52,670 bases of DNA from Lachnospiraceae bacterium (lineage in GTDB: Bacteria; Bacillota; Clostridia; Lachnospirales; Lachnospiraceae): the NCBI GenBank assembly GCA_022800815.1, contig JAAWRC010000023.1, positions 1-52,670 of the forward strand, in the 5' to 3' direction. Positions 35,168 to 44,088 of this stretch are shown here, in pieces. The notes beneath the pieces were generated by a model. It was not told where the DNA came from. It did not search any database and saw nothing but the letters and a program-made list of their open reading frames with translations. Made by a program: the position numbers and the translations under genes. Position 1 is the first letter of the stretch, and each line of letters starts with the position of its first letter.

Positions 35168-35656
35168 TTATTTTCCTTCTGCATTTAGTATATAATTTCG
35201 GACACATTGTACCACGCCAGCATAGGAAAAGAAATATTCTCGAAAGCTTCTCTTATCCATCCCCCTTAGACATTTCTCTAACTGGCCAATATTTTCACAC
35301 GACAATGCAAATTTCTTTTCTTCAAACGCCCTCGCTATTTCAAGCTGATGATCGTCCACATGCTCTTGATACCTTCGCAGTCTAGGTACAATGATCACTG
35401 ATTTTTTCAGCTTTAACCCCTTCGTGATTGTCCCTACCCCGCCATGAGTCACCAGTATCCTGCATTCCTTCAGTTTTTCATTAAAAAAGTCCTCTGACAC
35501 AAACCTTTCGCATGTGTAGTTTTGAGGCAAATAGGAAGAAGTCCCAATCTGAGCAAAAACCTCTTCCCTAAGACTTCCACATCCGACCAATGCATCCATC
35601 TCTTTCAACAGCCGTTCAAATGAAAACTTCTGAGTCCCCACCGTTACGAAAATCAT
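35168..35656 (-). CDS. PssE-like glycosyltransferase subunit (GT28 C-terminal, Alg13-like)
   Basis: Donor-binding half of a split glycosyltransferase; 162 residues starting MIFVTVGTQKFSFERLLKEM, with ILVTHGGVGTITKGL and VIIVPRLRRYQEHVDDHQLE, where the HVDDHQ motif is typical of Alg13/PssE. It works with the membrane-anchored PssD-like partner upstream, whose gene it overlaps by 41 bases. ATG 35656 follows GGAGGGCAGG. It probably adds the second sugar after the initiating transferase. Confidence 0.9.
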   Translation of the reverse strand: MIFVTVGTQKFSFERLLKEMDALVGCGSLREEVFAQIGTSSYLPQNYTCERFVSEDFFNEKLKECRILVTHGGVGTITKGLKLKKSVIIVPRLRRYQEHVDDHQLEIARAFEEKKFALSCENIGQLEKCLRGMDKRSFREYFFSYAGVVQCVRNYILNAEGK

Positions 35657-36119
35657 CCTGCCCTCCAAACGGGTCGACATATATCGCCCTCGGATACACC
35701 TTAAGCAAATTTTTCCAGTATACAATAAATAAATCAGAAAAACGATAAGCTATTTTTCCAGACAAAGAGCCGTCCTCCACCCTGGCAAAGCTTTCCGCAA
35801 AAATAATTTTCTTTCCTCTCAATTTCCCCAGGATAAGAATCGGAATGGATATGAAAGCCCCTGTCGATATATAATAATCTGGCTTCTCTTTTCTCAAAAT
35901 CTTATTTCCCGCAACAATCAACCGAAGAAACTTCGCCCACGCCCCTTTTTCTTTCCTGTTGATCTGCTCAACATAATATACCCTTCCATATCCTCTCGCT
36001 TTCATTCCAGCAACTTTTTCTGTAATTAAAAAATACTCCGCATTCTCCATATCCAGGTATTTTACAAACTCCAGCTCTCTTAAATGCCCTCCGGAAGAAG
36101 CAACCAAACACACCTTCAT
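35616..36119 (-). CDS. PssD-like glycosyltransferase subunit (Alg14-like)
   Basis: Membrane-associated half of the split transferase; 167 residues starting MKVCLVASSGGHLRELEFVK, with the SSGGHL loop, YISTGAFISIPILILGKLRG and AESFARVEDGSLSGKIAYRF typical of Alg14/EpsE/PssD. It is the first gene after a strong promoter and overlaps the pssE-like gene, ensuring equal output. ATG 36119 has only a modest binding site (GGGGTGATGT). Confidence 0.9.
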   Translation of the reverse strand: MKVCLVASSGGHLRELEFVKYLDMENAEYFLITEKVAGMKARGYGRVYYVEQINRKEKGAWAKFLRLIVAGNKILRKEKPDYYISTGAFISIPILILGKLRGKKIIFAESFARVEDGSLSGKIAYRFSDLFIVYWKNLLKVYPRAIYVDPFGGQDDFRNGGDSEVFI

Positions 36120-36172
36120 ACATCACCCCGATAATGATCAGCCTTTCTAATCCACCATAAACCAATATTTTT

Positions 36173-36200
36173 ATTATATCACAAACAGGAGCTGTCACAA
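36173..36200 (-). promoter_or_regulatory. Sigma-70/SigA promoter with extended -10
   Basis: On the minus strand TTGTGA (36195-36200) and TATAAT (36173-36178) are 16 bases apart, and TGA directly precedes TATAAT, making an extended -10. It points at the PssD-like gene, about 50 bases away, and lies in a 160-base gap. I expect it to drive the glycosyltransferase and exporter genes downstream. Confidence 0.7.
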
Positions 36201-36280
36201 CAAAATCTTAATTTATAGATTTTTCCCCTTATGGAAACCTCCGCCAGCCATCATGGAATATCTGCCACCTTTATACGCTT

Positions 36281-37039
36281 TTATTTCTCTCCGGAATAGT
36301 AAACCCGATACCCCTCCAGACACCCGGCTTCCCGGTACTGATACCGTTCCAAAATGCTGTCTTTTATTTCGTTCTGCTCGTAAGTGACCACGAAATCATA
36401 CCCCTTGTCGGAGGCCTCCCTTAAAATAAGATTAAAATTGGGAGCGCCGCTTTCCATCTCATAATACATGCTCCACTGTTCTTCGTTTGCGTCCAGGATA
36501 TACCCCTCCACGTTTCGTCCGTACATGCTCCGGATCTGCCCGGAATACTGCCTTGCCTGGCTTAACATGGGAGCGGGAAGAATGCACTTGGGCGACTCAT
36601 CCAGCTCCAGCATCAGGTCACAGACCTCCTTCACCGGCCGATCCACCTTCTCCGGGTTCTGAATCAGGACAAAGTCGCCATTTTGGTATACGTTCGTCCC
36701 TCCGACAAAGACGACCACGAGCGCCATGGCAAAAACCACCGCCCTCTCTCGCCAACTGCCTGCAGCCCGAGCCAGCCTTGTAAGTGCATATGCGATGATA
36801 ATTGCGTCCGGAACCACCCAAAAAAGCCGCCAGTAAATAATCTGATGAAACATCATATAATATAAAATCGGATTTAAAACGCAAAAGACCAGAAGGGCCA
36901 CCGGATACAACAGACGTTTCCTCGACTCCTTCTCGTGGACGAACAAATAGAAAGACGAGGCGACCGTCATCGTCAGAAAAAAGCCGTCCGCATAGTACGT
37001 CTCGCACCAGTATATAATCGCATCCATCGCTGTCTTCAT
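36281..37039 (-). CDS. Membrane protein, possible C-terminal partner of the DUF6077-like protein
   Basis: A 252-residue protein with about five hydrophobic helices in the first 130 residues and a soluble C-terminal half of about 120 residues (DFVLIQNPEKVDRP ... YRVYYSGEK). I do not recognise a named family. Such a soluble tail after membrane helices is seen in GT-C-like enzymes. It directly follows the DUF6077-like gene, and together they would equal one longer GT-C-type protein; they could be a split gene or a two-subunit enzyme. ATG 37039 has a good site, CAGGGGAGCGAAC, which favours two proteins. Confidence 0.6.
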   Translation of the reverse strand: MKTAMDAIIYWCETYYADGFFLTMTVASSFYLFVHEKESRKRLLYPVALLVFCVLNPILYYMMFHQIIYWRLFWVVPDAIIIAYALTRLARAAGSWRERAVVFAMALVVVFVGGTNVYQNGDFVLIQNPEKVDRPVKEVCDLMLELDESPKCILPAPMLSQARQYSGQIRSMYGRNVEGYILDANEEQWSMYYEMESGAPNFNLILREASDKGYDFVVTYEQNEIKDSILERYQYREAGCLEGYRVYYSGEK

Positions 37040-37064
37040 GTTCGCTCCCCTGTAACTTCGTTTT

Positions 37065-38099
37065 TTATCCTTGCTTTATGAGGTAATAAATCAGATAATA
37101 GACTGCGTTTGGAATGATCATCATCCAAAAATACAGAGTGGTCTTCCAGCTCTTTTTAAACAGCCCGTACAGCAATCCGAAACACCCCAGCAGCAGGGCT
37201 CCGATGATGACCCCCATCCCCGACATGAAGCACATGGCCAGATCCAAAAGCGCCAGACAGACATATTCCTCTCTTCTCCCATGCCGATAAATCCAAAAAC
37301 AGATAAGAAACATCGCCGGAATCCCCAGTCCCGCAATCACGGCCTTTCCCTGCCACAGTCTCACCATGGTAAAGGTTTCCGCACTGTACACGGAAAAGTA
37401 TCCATACAGATTGAGGATCATCAGAATGTCCAGAAACACGCATCGATGCACGACATCCTTCCCGAAAAACTCCTCCGAAAGCATCCACCAGACGCCTAGG
37501 ATCGCCGTCAGGATGGCAACCGGAAGAAAGGTGTGGGCGATCACGGTGGGCGAGAGCCCCGTCAGCTTTCCGCAGCAAGCGAGATATACCGCCCAGGGCG
37601 CCGTCACGTCCTTGCTCAGTTCCCCCAGCCAGGTGGAGATGGGAGCGCCCGTATTGGGGTCCGTCAGATACATCCGGTTCGTCCGGAGAATGTCCACCGC
37701 ATTGACGACGAATCTCGAATCGTCCGCATCCGTGTGCTGTCCCAAAAGCGCCGCCAGCAAAAAGGCCGTGACGAGGGCTCCCGTTATCAGGACCGCCGTT
37801 TTCTGTCCCCGCCCCTTGTTCCTCCACCGCAGCACCGGAAAACGCCTTTTATAAATCCCCCATGCGCATAATGCGGCGGTCCATACGGACAACACGGCAA
37901 AGGCCGCAAGGAAGGAGGCCCGCACCAGCACGAGCGGCACCGTGACCACCTGGGCGAATCCCCATATGGCCACCAGCCCCAAGAGGTAAAGCTTCGGCAT
38001 CGTCTTTTCGATGCGGAAAATCTCACAAAACCCGTTTCCGGCCACGTAAGGCACTATCCAAAGCACCGCCGCCGCCAAAACAATATTGATGATCGACAT
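37065..38099 (-). CDS. Polytopic membrane protein, DUF6077-like
   Basis: A 344-residue protein of about nine helices. The loop LLGQHTDADDSRFVVNAVDI after the fourth helix, with its DADD acidic cluster, is what I associate with DUF6077 and looks like the catalytic acidic loop of GT-C enzymes. It is a candidate for a glycosyltransferase or ligase acting on the outer face. It lies between the initiating transferase and the partner protein, 18 bases from the former. ATG 38099 follows AGAGGATAACTT. Confidence 0.65.
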   Translation of the reverse strand: MSIINIVLAAAVLWIVPYVAGNGFCEIFRIEKTMPKLYLLGLVAIWGFAQVVTVPLVLVRASFLAAFAVLSVWTAALCAWGIYKRRFPVLRWRNKGRGQKTAVLITGALVTAFLLAALLGQHTDADDSRFVVNAVDILRTNRMYLTDPNTGAPISTWLGELSKDVTAPWAVYLACCGKLTGLSPTVIAHTFLPVAILTAILGVWWMLSEEFFGKDVVHRCVFLDILMILNLYGYFSVYSAETFTMVRLWQGKAVIAGLGIPAMFLICFWIYRHGRREEYVCLALLDLAMCFMSGMGVIIGALLLGCFGLLYGLFKKSWKTTLYFWMMIIPNAVYYLIYYLIKQG

Positions 38100-38117
38100 A
38101 AGTTATCCTCTGAATTA

Positions 38118-39542
38118 TCATTTGGCCCCGCTTCTGCGGAGCACGAACACAATCGTTTTTAGTATGATCTTGACATCCAGCGATATGGACCAGTTGTCAA
38201 TATATTCCAGATCCAGCCGGATGACCTCGTTGAAATCCTTGATGTCGCTGCGCCCGCTGATCTGCCACAGGCCCGTAATCCCCGGCCGGAAGCTGATCCG
38301 GCGCTTCTGGTAATACAGGTACTGCTCGTATTCATCTATGGTCGGCGGCCGGGTGCCCACCAGGCTCATGTCCCCCTTCAGCACGTTCCAGAACTGGGGA
38401 AGCTCGTCGATGCTCGTCTTCCGGATGAAGGCCCCCACTCTCGTGACCCTGGGGTCGTTCTCCATCTTGAACATCGGCCCCCGAATCTCGTTCTGCGGCA
38501 TCAGGTCTTTTTTCCGCTCCTCCGCATCCACATACATGGAGCGGAATTTATAAAATTTGAAGATCCGTCCGTTCACGCCGACACGTTTCTGGCAAAAGAT
38601 CAAAGGCCCCCTGGATTCCAGAAGCAGAAACGGCGCAAGAACGATGCCGACCACCAGGGTGAGGGCCAGTCCCACGAGGGAGCCGACGATGTCCATCAGA
38701 CGCTTCAACAGCATCATCCGGTAGTCAAACAGGCGGCTGGAAAAAGCCACCACGTGATACTGTTCCAGATTGTAAATCTGTTTCTTCCCATGCTGATCCA
38801 GATTAAACAGATCCAAGCTCAGGCTCACGACCACGCCCATCTTCTCCAGCTCCAGGATCATGTCCTTTAAGAACGTCTCCCGTCTCTGTATCTCGCTCAC
38901 GTGGATGAACACCTCGTCCACCACGTGCTGCGTCGCATACTCCAGATAACTGTCCCCCTCGCCGGAAACGACGGGCACGCCGTCGATCGTCTCCGCCGTC
39001 CCCTCCGCTCCGAGGAGCACGATCCCCACAATGTCCCAGCGTACCTCCTTGGAATGGCGGAAACGAAACAGCACCCTCTCCGCCCGGTCCGCCGTCGTGA
39101 CGATCAGCAGACTGGTCTTCTTGCGAATATTCACATGGAAGAAGCGTTCCCAATTGCGAATAAAGATATGCACCGCCCAGATCAGGCAGGTATTGAACAC
39201 GAAGAAATATCCCATGACCAGACGGGACGTGAACATGTCATTCTTCATGCCGAATCCGAGAAATATGCACATCACGATTAAAATCAAATTATATTTCACG
39301 CTCAAAAGCGCTTCCTGATAGCGGTCCCGCCGGTAAAATCCGTCGTACACTCGCATAATGTAAAACGCCGCCACATGGATCACTGCGATTGCGCTGAACA
39401 GAACCTCGATGTCCACCTGCTCCCGGAAAACCGCAATGCTGCGGTAGCGCAAAAGCCCCGCCGCCAAAAGGCTTCCGAAAGCCGTCGCCATGTCGATCAG
39501 ACAGATCACAAGCTCCATGACTTGATTCTTCTTACGGTACAT
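38118..39542 (-). CDS. Undecaprenyl-phosphate sugar-1-phosphate transferase (initiating enzyme, WbaP/WcaJ type)
   Basis: Starts repeat-unit synthesis by moving a hexose-1-phosphate to undecaprenyl phosphate. The 474 residues show four N-terminal helices, a CoA-binding-like soluble domain (about 145-250), a re-entrant helix near KRLMDIVGSLVGL and the catalytic C-terminus with KFYKFRSMYVDAEERK, KTSIDELPQFWNVLKGDMS and LVGTRPPTIDEYEQY. The sugar (glucose, galactose or an amino sugar) cannot be told from sequence. ATG 39542 follows GGAGTGGAGT. A strong promoter lies 50 bases upstream, so this gene opens the assembly operon. Confidence 0.93.
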   Translation of the reverse strand: MYRKKNQVMELVICLIDMATAFGSLLAAGLLRYRSIAVFREQVDIEVLFSAIAVIHVAAFYIMRVYDGFYRRDRYQEALLSVKYNLILIVMCIFLGFGMKNDMFTSRLVMGYFFVFNTCLIWAVHIFIRNWERFFHVNIRKKTSLLIVTTADRAERVLFRFRHSKEVRWDIVGIVLLGAEGTAETIDGVPVVSGEGDSYLEYATQHVVDEVFIHVSEIQRRETFLKDMILELEKMGVVVSLSLDLFNLDQHGKKQIYNLEQYHVVAFSSRLFDYRMMLLKRLMDIVGSLVGLALTLVVGIVLAPFLLLESRGPLIFCQKRVGVNGRIFKFYKFRSMYVDAEERKKDLMPQNEIRGPMFKMENDPRVTRVGAFIRKTSIDELPQFWNVLKGDMSLVGTRPPTIDEYEQYLYYQKRRISFRPGITGLWQISGRSDIKDFNEVIRLDLEYIDNWSISLDVKIILKTIVFVLRRSGAK

Positions 39543-39595
39543 ACTCCACTCCAATAACGATCATGCTGTCATCCCCCCGGCAAACACGTCTCTTT

Positions 39596-39623
39596 ATTAT
39601 ACCATAAAAAAGCGCTTCCGCAA
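39596..39623 (-). promoter_or_regulatory. Promoter of the initiating transferase operon
   Basis: TTGCGG (39618-39623) and TATAAT (39596-39601) on the minus strand are 16 bases apart, and TGG just before the -10 forms an extended element. A small GCG-GAAG-CGC hairpin with T6 overlaps the spacer and could weakly terminate the upstream cassette. The expected transcript start is near 39589, leaving a leader of about 45 bases. Confidence 0.65.
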
Positions 39624-39688
39624 CAAAAAAACTTAATTTTCGTAATCTTTCATTAACATTTCGGCATTTTCTCCCATATTATACTGTC

Positions 39689-41461
39689 TCAGTCCATAAA
39701 AGACTCTCCAATTAAATAGTCTGCGTACCTTCCCGCCATCTCATACCAGTGAAACAGGGCTTCCCCCATGATGGCGCCGCAGGACTCCCGGTACATCGCC
39801 CACACGAACCAGTAATAGGCGATGATCGCCACGTAGGCCATGAAGTGGAATTCTTTCCTTGCACTCCACTCCCCGCCTAGGTATTCCCGGATGAAGGCCC
39901 TGGCCTCCCCGAAATCGTACATGGCGTCCACGATATAGTATCCCACGTCGATTCCCGGGTCTGAATACCCGGAATACTCCCAGTCGATCAGGAGCACGCG
40001 GCCGTCCGGCTCGATCATCCAGTTGGGCTTGTAGGTGTCGCCGTGGCAGAAACAGGCCTCCACCCCGTCGCCCGCAGTTTTTTCGTGGAGAAGGCCGACC
40101 TTCTTTTTCAGGGACAGAAATTCTTTGAAGCAGTCCGGATCCTTCTTCACCAGCAGTTCCTCCATCACGGCCGCATCCTGCCAGGGACGCAGACCGTAGT
40201 CCACGACCACGGGGGCCGCATGGAGCGCCCGCAGGACGGCGATGATTTTTTTAGAATCACCGAAATCCCGATAATCCGGTTCCCGGAACCTCGGGACGAA
40301 CCCGGAAATTTTCCACCCAGCCTCCTCGTCCATATGGACGTAGGTCGTATCGATCCCTAGCTCCCTCGCAATCTCCAGGGAGCGCTTCTCGTTCTTCCGG
40401 TTGATGATGCTCCCCGTGCCCTCTCCCGGATGGCGATAGACGTAATCCGCCCCCCTCACCCGAAAAATGAACGAGGTGTTCGTCATTCCCTCCTCCACGT
40501 TCCTGAAATCGACGATGTCCGCCTCCTCGCAGCGGAACACGGATTTTATGTTGCCGATGATCTCGCTGTGGGCATGCCGGACGTACTCCTCGTCAAAAGC
40601 CCTCAGCTCCTCGAAATAGTCGAATTCAAAAATGGAATCCTCCGCATATTTTTTCAGGTAGATCGGCGGCAGCCCGTCCAGATGATCCCTCACCAGCCAC
40701 TCCCAGAACGCATGGTCGTAGATTCCTGTCTCCCGGTACGTTTCCGCACAGGAGAGGAACGCCTCGCAAAACTCCCGTTTCCAAAAAGAATGGCCCATGA
40801 GGACGTACCCTTCCGCAAGCCCCTTCTGCATTTTGACGATGCGGTCCTCCCCATCCGGCAGGACATACATCTCGCCGGTTCTCGCAGGCATGAAAAATCC
40901 CGCATAAAAGGACTGGTACTCATACTGGTGAAAAGGATTTTCCACAAAATAATTGTCGCAGGAGCAGACATAGGTGTTGTTCAGTTCCTCTTTTGCGAGA
41001 CACAGGCTTTCAATGTTGTTTTTCCTGTTATATACAGAGTTAAACACGAACCTGACTCCGTATTTTTCTTTTAGATAAAAGAACATTTCCTTTTTATAGC
41101 CCAGGACGACGGTGACGTCCTCAATTCCCGCCTCCCCAAGCTGCTCGATCTGCCGGTCGATCAGCCGCTCTCCCTTCACCTCAAACAGCCCCTTCGGCCT
41201 CTCAAGGGACAGGGGGATGAATCTCGTGGAGGGGCCCGCCGCCAGAATCACCGCATTGGAAACCCGGAAGGGCTCCAGCGCCGAAACGCCCGCCTCCGTG
41301 ATCTCCCCCGTGCGCCCGTCCAGCAGCCCTTCTTCCGCAAGCCTTCCTGAGATTTCCGCTTCCTCCCCGGGCCGGCCGGGAAACAGTTCGCAGGAAATCC
41401 GTCCTTTTCCCGACCGGATGTCGTACGCCCGGTTCAATATGAAAAATTCCTCTCTCGTCAT
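39689..41461 (-). CDS. LicC-LicA-like fusion: winged helix, CTP:phosphocholine cytidylyltransferase and choline kinase domains
   Basis: A 590-residue enzyme expected to phosphorylate choline or a similar amine and activate it as a CDP derivative. Residues about 1-70 resemble a winged-helix domain (EISGRLAEEGLLD, TEAGVSALEPFRV). From about 72, AVILAAGPSTRFIPLSLERP starts the nucleotidyltransferase, with CSCDNYFVENP as acidic motif. From about 310, the kinase domain has FCHGDTYKPNWMIEPDGRVL and LIDWEYSGYSDPGIDVGYYI, the Brenner and DFG-like motifs. LicC-LicA fusions are known in Treponema and clostridia. The substrate here need not be choline. ATG 41461 has a weak GGGGGCAGG site. Confidence 0.88.
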   Translation of the reverse strand: MTREEFFILNRAYDIRSGKGRISCELFPGRPGEEAEISGRLAEEGLLDGRTGEITEAGVSALEPFRVSNAVILAAGPSTRFIPLSLERPKGLFEVKGERLIDRQIEQLGEAGIEDVTVVLGYKKEMFFYLKEKYGVRFVFNSVYNRKNNIESLCLAKEELNNTYVCSCDNYFVENPFHQYEYQSFYAGFFMPARTGEMYVLPDGEDRIVKMQKGLAEGYVLMGHSFWKREFCEAFLSCAETYRETGIYDHAFWEWLVRDHLDGLPPIYLKKYAEDSIFEFDYFEELRAFDEEYVRHAHSEIIGNIKSVFRCEEADIVDFRNVEEGMTNTSFIFRVRGADYVYRHPGEGTGSIINRKNEKRSLEIARELGIDTTYVHMDEEAGWKISGFVPRFREPDYRDFGDSKKIIAVLRALHAAPVVVDYGLRPWQDAAVMEELLVKKDPDCFKEFLSLKKKVGLLHEKTAGDGVEACFCHGDTYKPNWMIEPDGRVLLIDWEYSGYSDPGIDVGYYIVDAMYDFGEARAFIREYLGGEWSARKEFHFMAYVAIIAYYWFVWAMYRESCGAIMGEALFHWYEMAGRYADYLIGESFMD

Positions 41462-41492
41462 GTCCTGCCCCCGCTTCCATCTTCCCCGGACG

Positions 41493-43061
41493 TCAGGCCT
41501 TCCTGCCGGAAAAAAGCCCTGCAAACATCGCCTTCACGACCGGCTCCCTGCAGCTCTCGTAAGGCCGCCCATCCAGGATCAGCCGCTCCACCCGAAGCTC
41601 CTTCACCCGTTCCCTCGGAACCTCGTAAGGATTTTCGGAGAGAATGACCATGTCCGCCACCTTTCCCGCCTCCAGGCTTCCCCGCTCGCCCTCGTCAAAT
41701 CCCGCATAATATCCATTGTAGGTGCACATGCGAAGCGCCTGGCGGATGGTGAGCGCCTCCTTTTCGTTGGAATGGTTGACCGCCCTGTCCATCCACACAA
41801 TCGGGTCCGGCGAGGTACAGGGGGCGTCGGAGCCGGCGGAGAGCATGATTCCCCGATCCGTGAGGGTCCTCAGGGGATTGAGCCTCCCGGCCCGCTCCCG
41901 GCCCATGATCGACTCCAGATATTCGTCCGGCTCCTGTCTCCATCGAATAAATGCGCTCTGCACCGGCAGCTGAATCCCGTAATCGCCACATATGGCCATT
42001 CCCTCCGGCGTGGGAAGGCAGCCGTGAATGATTCCGTGGCGGTGGTCCTCCCTCGGATAATCGACGAGGGCCGCCCGAAGGGCCCGGCAGGCCTGGGCAA
42101 AGGCCCGGTCCCCAATGGCGTGCAGCTCAATCTGCAGACCAGCCCGATTTGCCTTTTTGCAAAAATCAATGACGGTCTCGTCGCTGTAATACAGAACCCC
42201 CGTCCCGCCGGCCTCGTCTGCGTAGGGTTCTTCCAGCGCCGCATCATGGGAACCGAAGCAGCCGTCCAACGCACACTGAAAACAGCCGCCGATCCGGGGA
42301 AGTTTCCGCCTGGTCGCCGCCTTTATGGACAGGGACTGGGGGAACACCCGCATCTGAAATCCGTTTTTCAGACTTTTAGCAAAAATCTTCTCGAAGGTAA
42401 TGTCCAGGTCTCCCTTGAAGCCGACCCCGCTCACCGTATGAATGCAGCCGATCCCCCTGGCCGCCTGAAAGTCCACCGCCGCCTGCATGTTCCGGAAAAG
42501 CTCCGGGATGGACACGGAGTTCGTGATATAATTGGACGCTTCGAAAAACGCCTCCTGGTTCATCTCACCCGTGTCCGGATGATATCCCCGCAGATCTCTC
42601 ACCCGTTTCCCGATCTTTTGCAGCAGCTTCGTGTTGACCACGCAGGCGTGCCCGTCATACTTGACCACCATGACCTCCCGGTCCGGGCACGCCCGGTCCA
42701 GCTCCCCCCGCTCAACCAGCCTGTGCTCTTTTACGGAATGAGGGGAAGCCCCGAAGGCGATCAGGGTCCTCCGTCTCTCCTTTAACGCAAATTCCCGCAG
42801 CATCTCCAGAATCTGGGCATTGGACTCTGCCTCCATGACGTTAAGGCCCGCATGAAAGGTGGAGAAGGACGCAAAATGCTGATGGGTATCCACGAAGGAG
42901 GGAATCAGCGCCCTTCCGTTTAAAGGAACTATCTCCGCCCCCCGGTACCTGGACGGCAGACTGTCCCCCACGAACACGATCCTTCCCCGATCCTCCACCA
43001 GATACTGAAAGACCCGCTCCTCCCGGTCCACCGTCACGATATCTCCCACGTAACACAGCAT
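41493..43061 (-). CDS. Metal-dependent amidohydrolase (YtcJ-like)
   Basis: A 522-residue cytoplasmic amidohydrolase. FVDTHQHF (about 57-64) gives the first metal histidines, IELHAIGDRAFAQA and HRHGIIHGCLPT further histidines, and LSAGSDAPCTSPDP the catalytic aspartate; the C-terminal GSLEAGKVADMVILSENPYE restores the small beta domain. No signal peptide is visible. Between two cytidylyltransferase genes, it probably prepares the amine or amide precursor that is then activated, rather than acting on polymer. ATG 43061 follows GGCGGTGGGACA. Substrate unknown. Confidence 0.8.
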   Translation of the reverse strand: MLCYVGDIVTVDREERVFQYLVEDRGRIVFVGDSLPSRYRGAEIVPLNGRALIPSFVDTHQHFASFSTFHAGLNVMEAESNAQILEMLREFALKERRRTLIAFGASPHSVKEHRLVERGELDRACPDREVMVVKYDGHACVVNTKLLQKIGKRVRDLRGYHPDTGEMNQEAFFEASNYITNSVSIPELFRNMQAAVDFQAARGIGCIHTVSGVGFKGDLDITFEKIFAKSLKNGFQMRVFPQSLSIKAATRRKLPRIGGCFQCALDGCFGSHDAALEEPYADEAGGTGVLYYSDETVIDFCKKANRAGLQIELHAIGDRAFAQACRALRAALVDYPREDHRHGIIHGCLPTPEGMAICGDYGIQLPVQSAFIRWRQEPDEYLESIMGRERAGRLNPLRTLTDRGIMLSAGSDAPCTSPDPIVWMDRAVNHSNEKEALTIRQALRMCTYNGYYAGFDEGERGSLEAGKVADMVILSENPYEVPRERVKELRVERLILDGRPYESCREPVVKAMFAGLFSGRKA

Positions 43062-43114
43062 TGTCCCACCGCCTTTTCTTCTTCTCTCCGCCAGAGCCGT
43101 CCGCCCTCCGTCCT

Positions 43115-44047
43115 TTACAGGATGCACTTTCCAGAAGCCCCGTACTCCAGATATGCCGGATCAATCTGGGCAAGCTCATAGAAATTATCGATCTCCACAA
43201 TGTCCGTCCTGCTGCAGGGGCGGATCTCGACCTGATAGTTTTCCTTATAGAGGACCAGGGGAATGAATTCCCAGAACAGGGAAGCCCCGTCCTTCTGCCG
43301 ATAAGCCCTCCGCCAGTCCTCCCGCAGCCTGGCGGAATCCTCCGCATTCCAGTAGGCAATCTCGTACTGATTGAAGCAGCAGGTCCCGCCCTTCCGGTAA
43401 TTGGCCGCAAATCCCCTGTCAAAGTCAAAGCACCAGTCGTCCGTCTCCAGGGCATAAGACGCCAGATAGTTGCTCCGGTAATGATACTTCTTTATCAGGG
43501 CCGGATTTAATAACAGCAGGTCTCCGGCGCAGATGTAGCAGTTATCCACCTTCTCCCCCGCCGTCAATGCGGAAGAAATATTGTTTTCCGTCTCATACCT
43601 GTCGTTGTCCACCAGGTTTAAAAAGGGATATTTTCCCAGCAGTGCGTCGAACTGTTCCTTCTTATAGCCCCGCACCACCGTGATGTCCGTGATCCCTCTT
43701 GCCGTCAGTGCGTCCAGCAGGCGGTCGATCATGCGGACCCCACCGATTTTCACCAGCGGCTTTGGTGTGTCCAGGGTAACGGGAGCCATTCTGGAACCAA
43801 AGCCCGCCGCAAAAATCACGGCCCTGCGGACCCGGTAAGGCTCCAGGGCCTCCCTGCCCTCCTCCGTGACTGCGAGAAGGTCCTTCTCCCTTTGAAGAAA
43901 ACCGCCGCAAACCAGAGTTTCCAGCTCCCTTGACACGAGGCTTCCCGAAATCCCACGGGCGTCCGCAAGATCCCGCCATGAATATTCCTTTTTCCCGCCT
44001 TCCTCCACGTGGGCAAGAAGCTCAAACTGACACCGATTCAGTTCCAT
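43115..44047 (-). CDS. Winged-helix/nucleotidyltransferase fusion, LicC-like
   Basis: A 310-residue protein. The first 75 residues form a MarR-like winged helix (FELLAHVEEGGKKEYSWRDL, SGSLVSRELETLVCGGFLQR, VTEEGREALEPYRV). The rest is a nucleotidyltransferase: RAVIFAAGFGSRMAPVTLDT with PKPLVKIGG, VVRGYKKEQFDALL, NNISSALTAGE and CAGDLLLLNP. The junction is similar to that of the LicC-LicA fusion at 39.7-41.5 kb, but no kinase follows. It should make a CDP- or other NDP-activated compound. ATG 44047 follows GGAGGATTGGATC. Confidence 0.85.
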   Translation of the reverse strand: MELNRCQFELLAHVEEGGKKEYSWRDLADARGISGSLVSRELETLVCGGFLQREKDLLAVTEEGREALEPYRVRRAVIFAAGFGSRMAPVTLDTPKPLVKIGGVRMIDRLLDALTARGITDITVVRGYKKEQFDALLGKYPFLNLVDNDRYETENNISSALTAGEKVDNCYICAGDLLLLNPALIKKYHYRSNYLASYALETDDWCFDFDRGFAANYRKGGTCCFNQYEIAYWNAEDSARLREDWRRAYRQKDGASLFWEFIPLVLYKENYQVEIRPCSRTDIVEIDNFYELAQIDPAYLEYGASGKCIL

Positions 44048-44088
44048 GATCCAATCCTCCGTCAGCCCGGACGGCCGGACTCTCCGCA

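Noticed and set aside
41112-42785. Plus-strand ORF of 557 codons
   Set aside because: Antisense to the amidohydrolase and LicC-LicA genes, which have clear motifs; the plus-strand product has none. The GC-rich codon pattern keeps the opposite frame open by chance.
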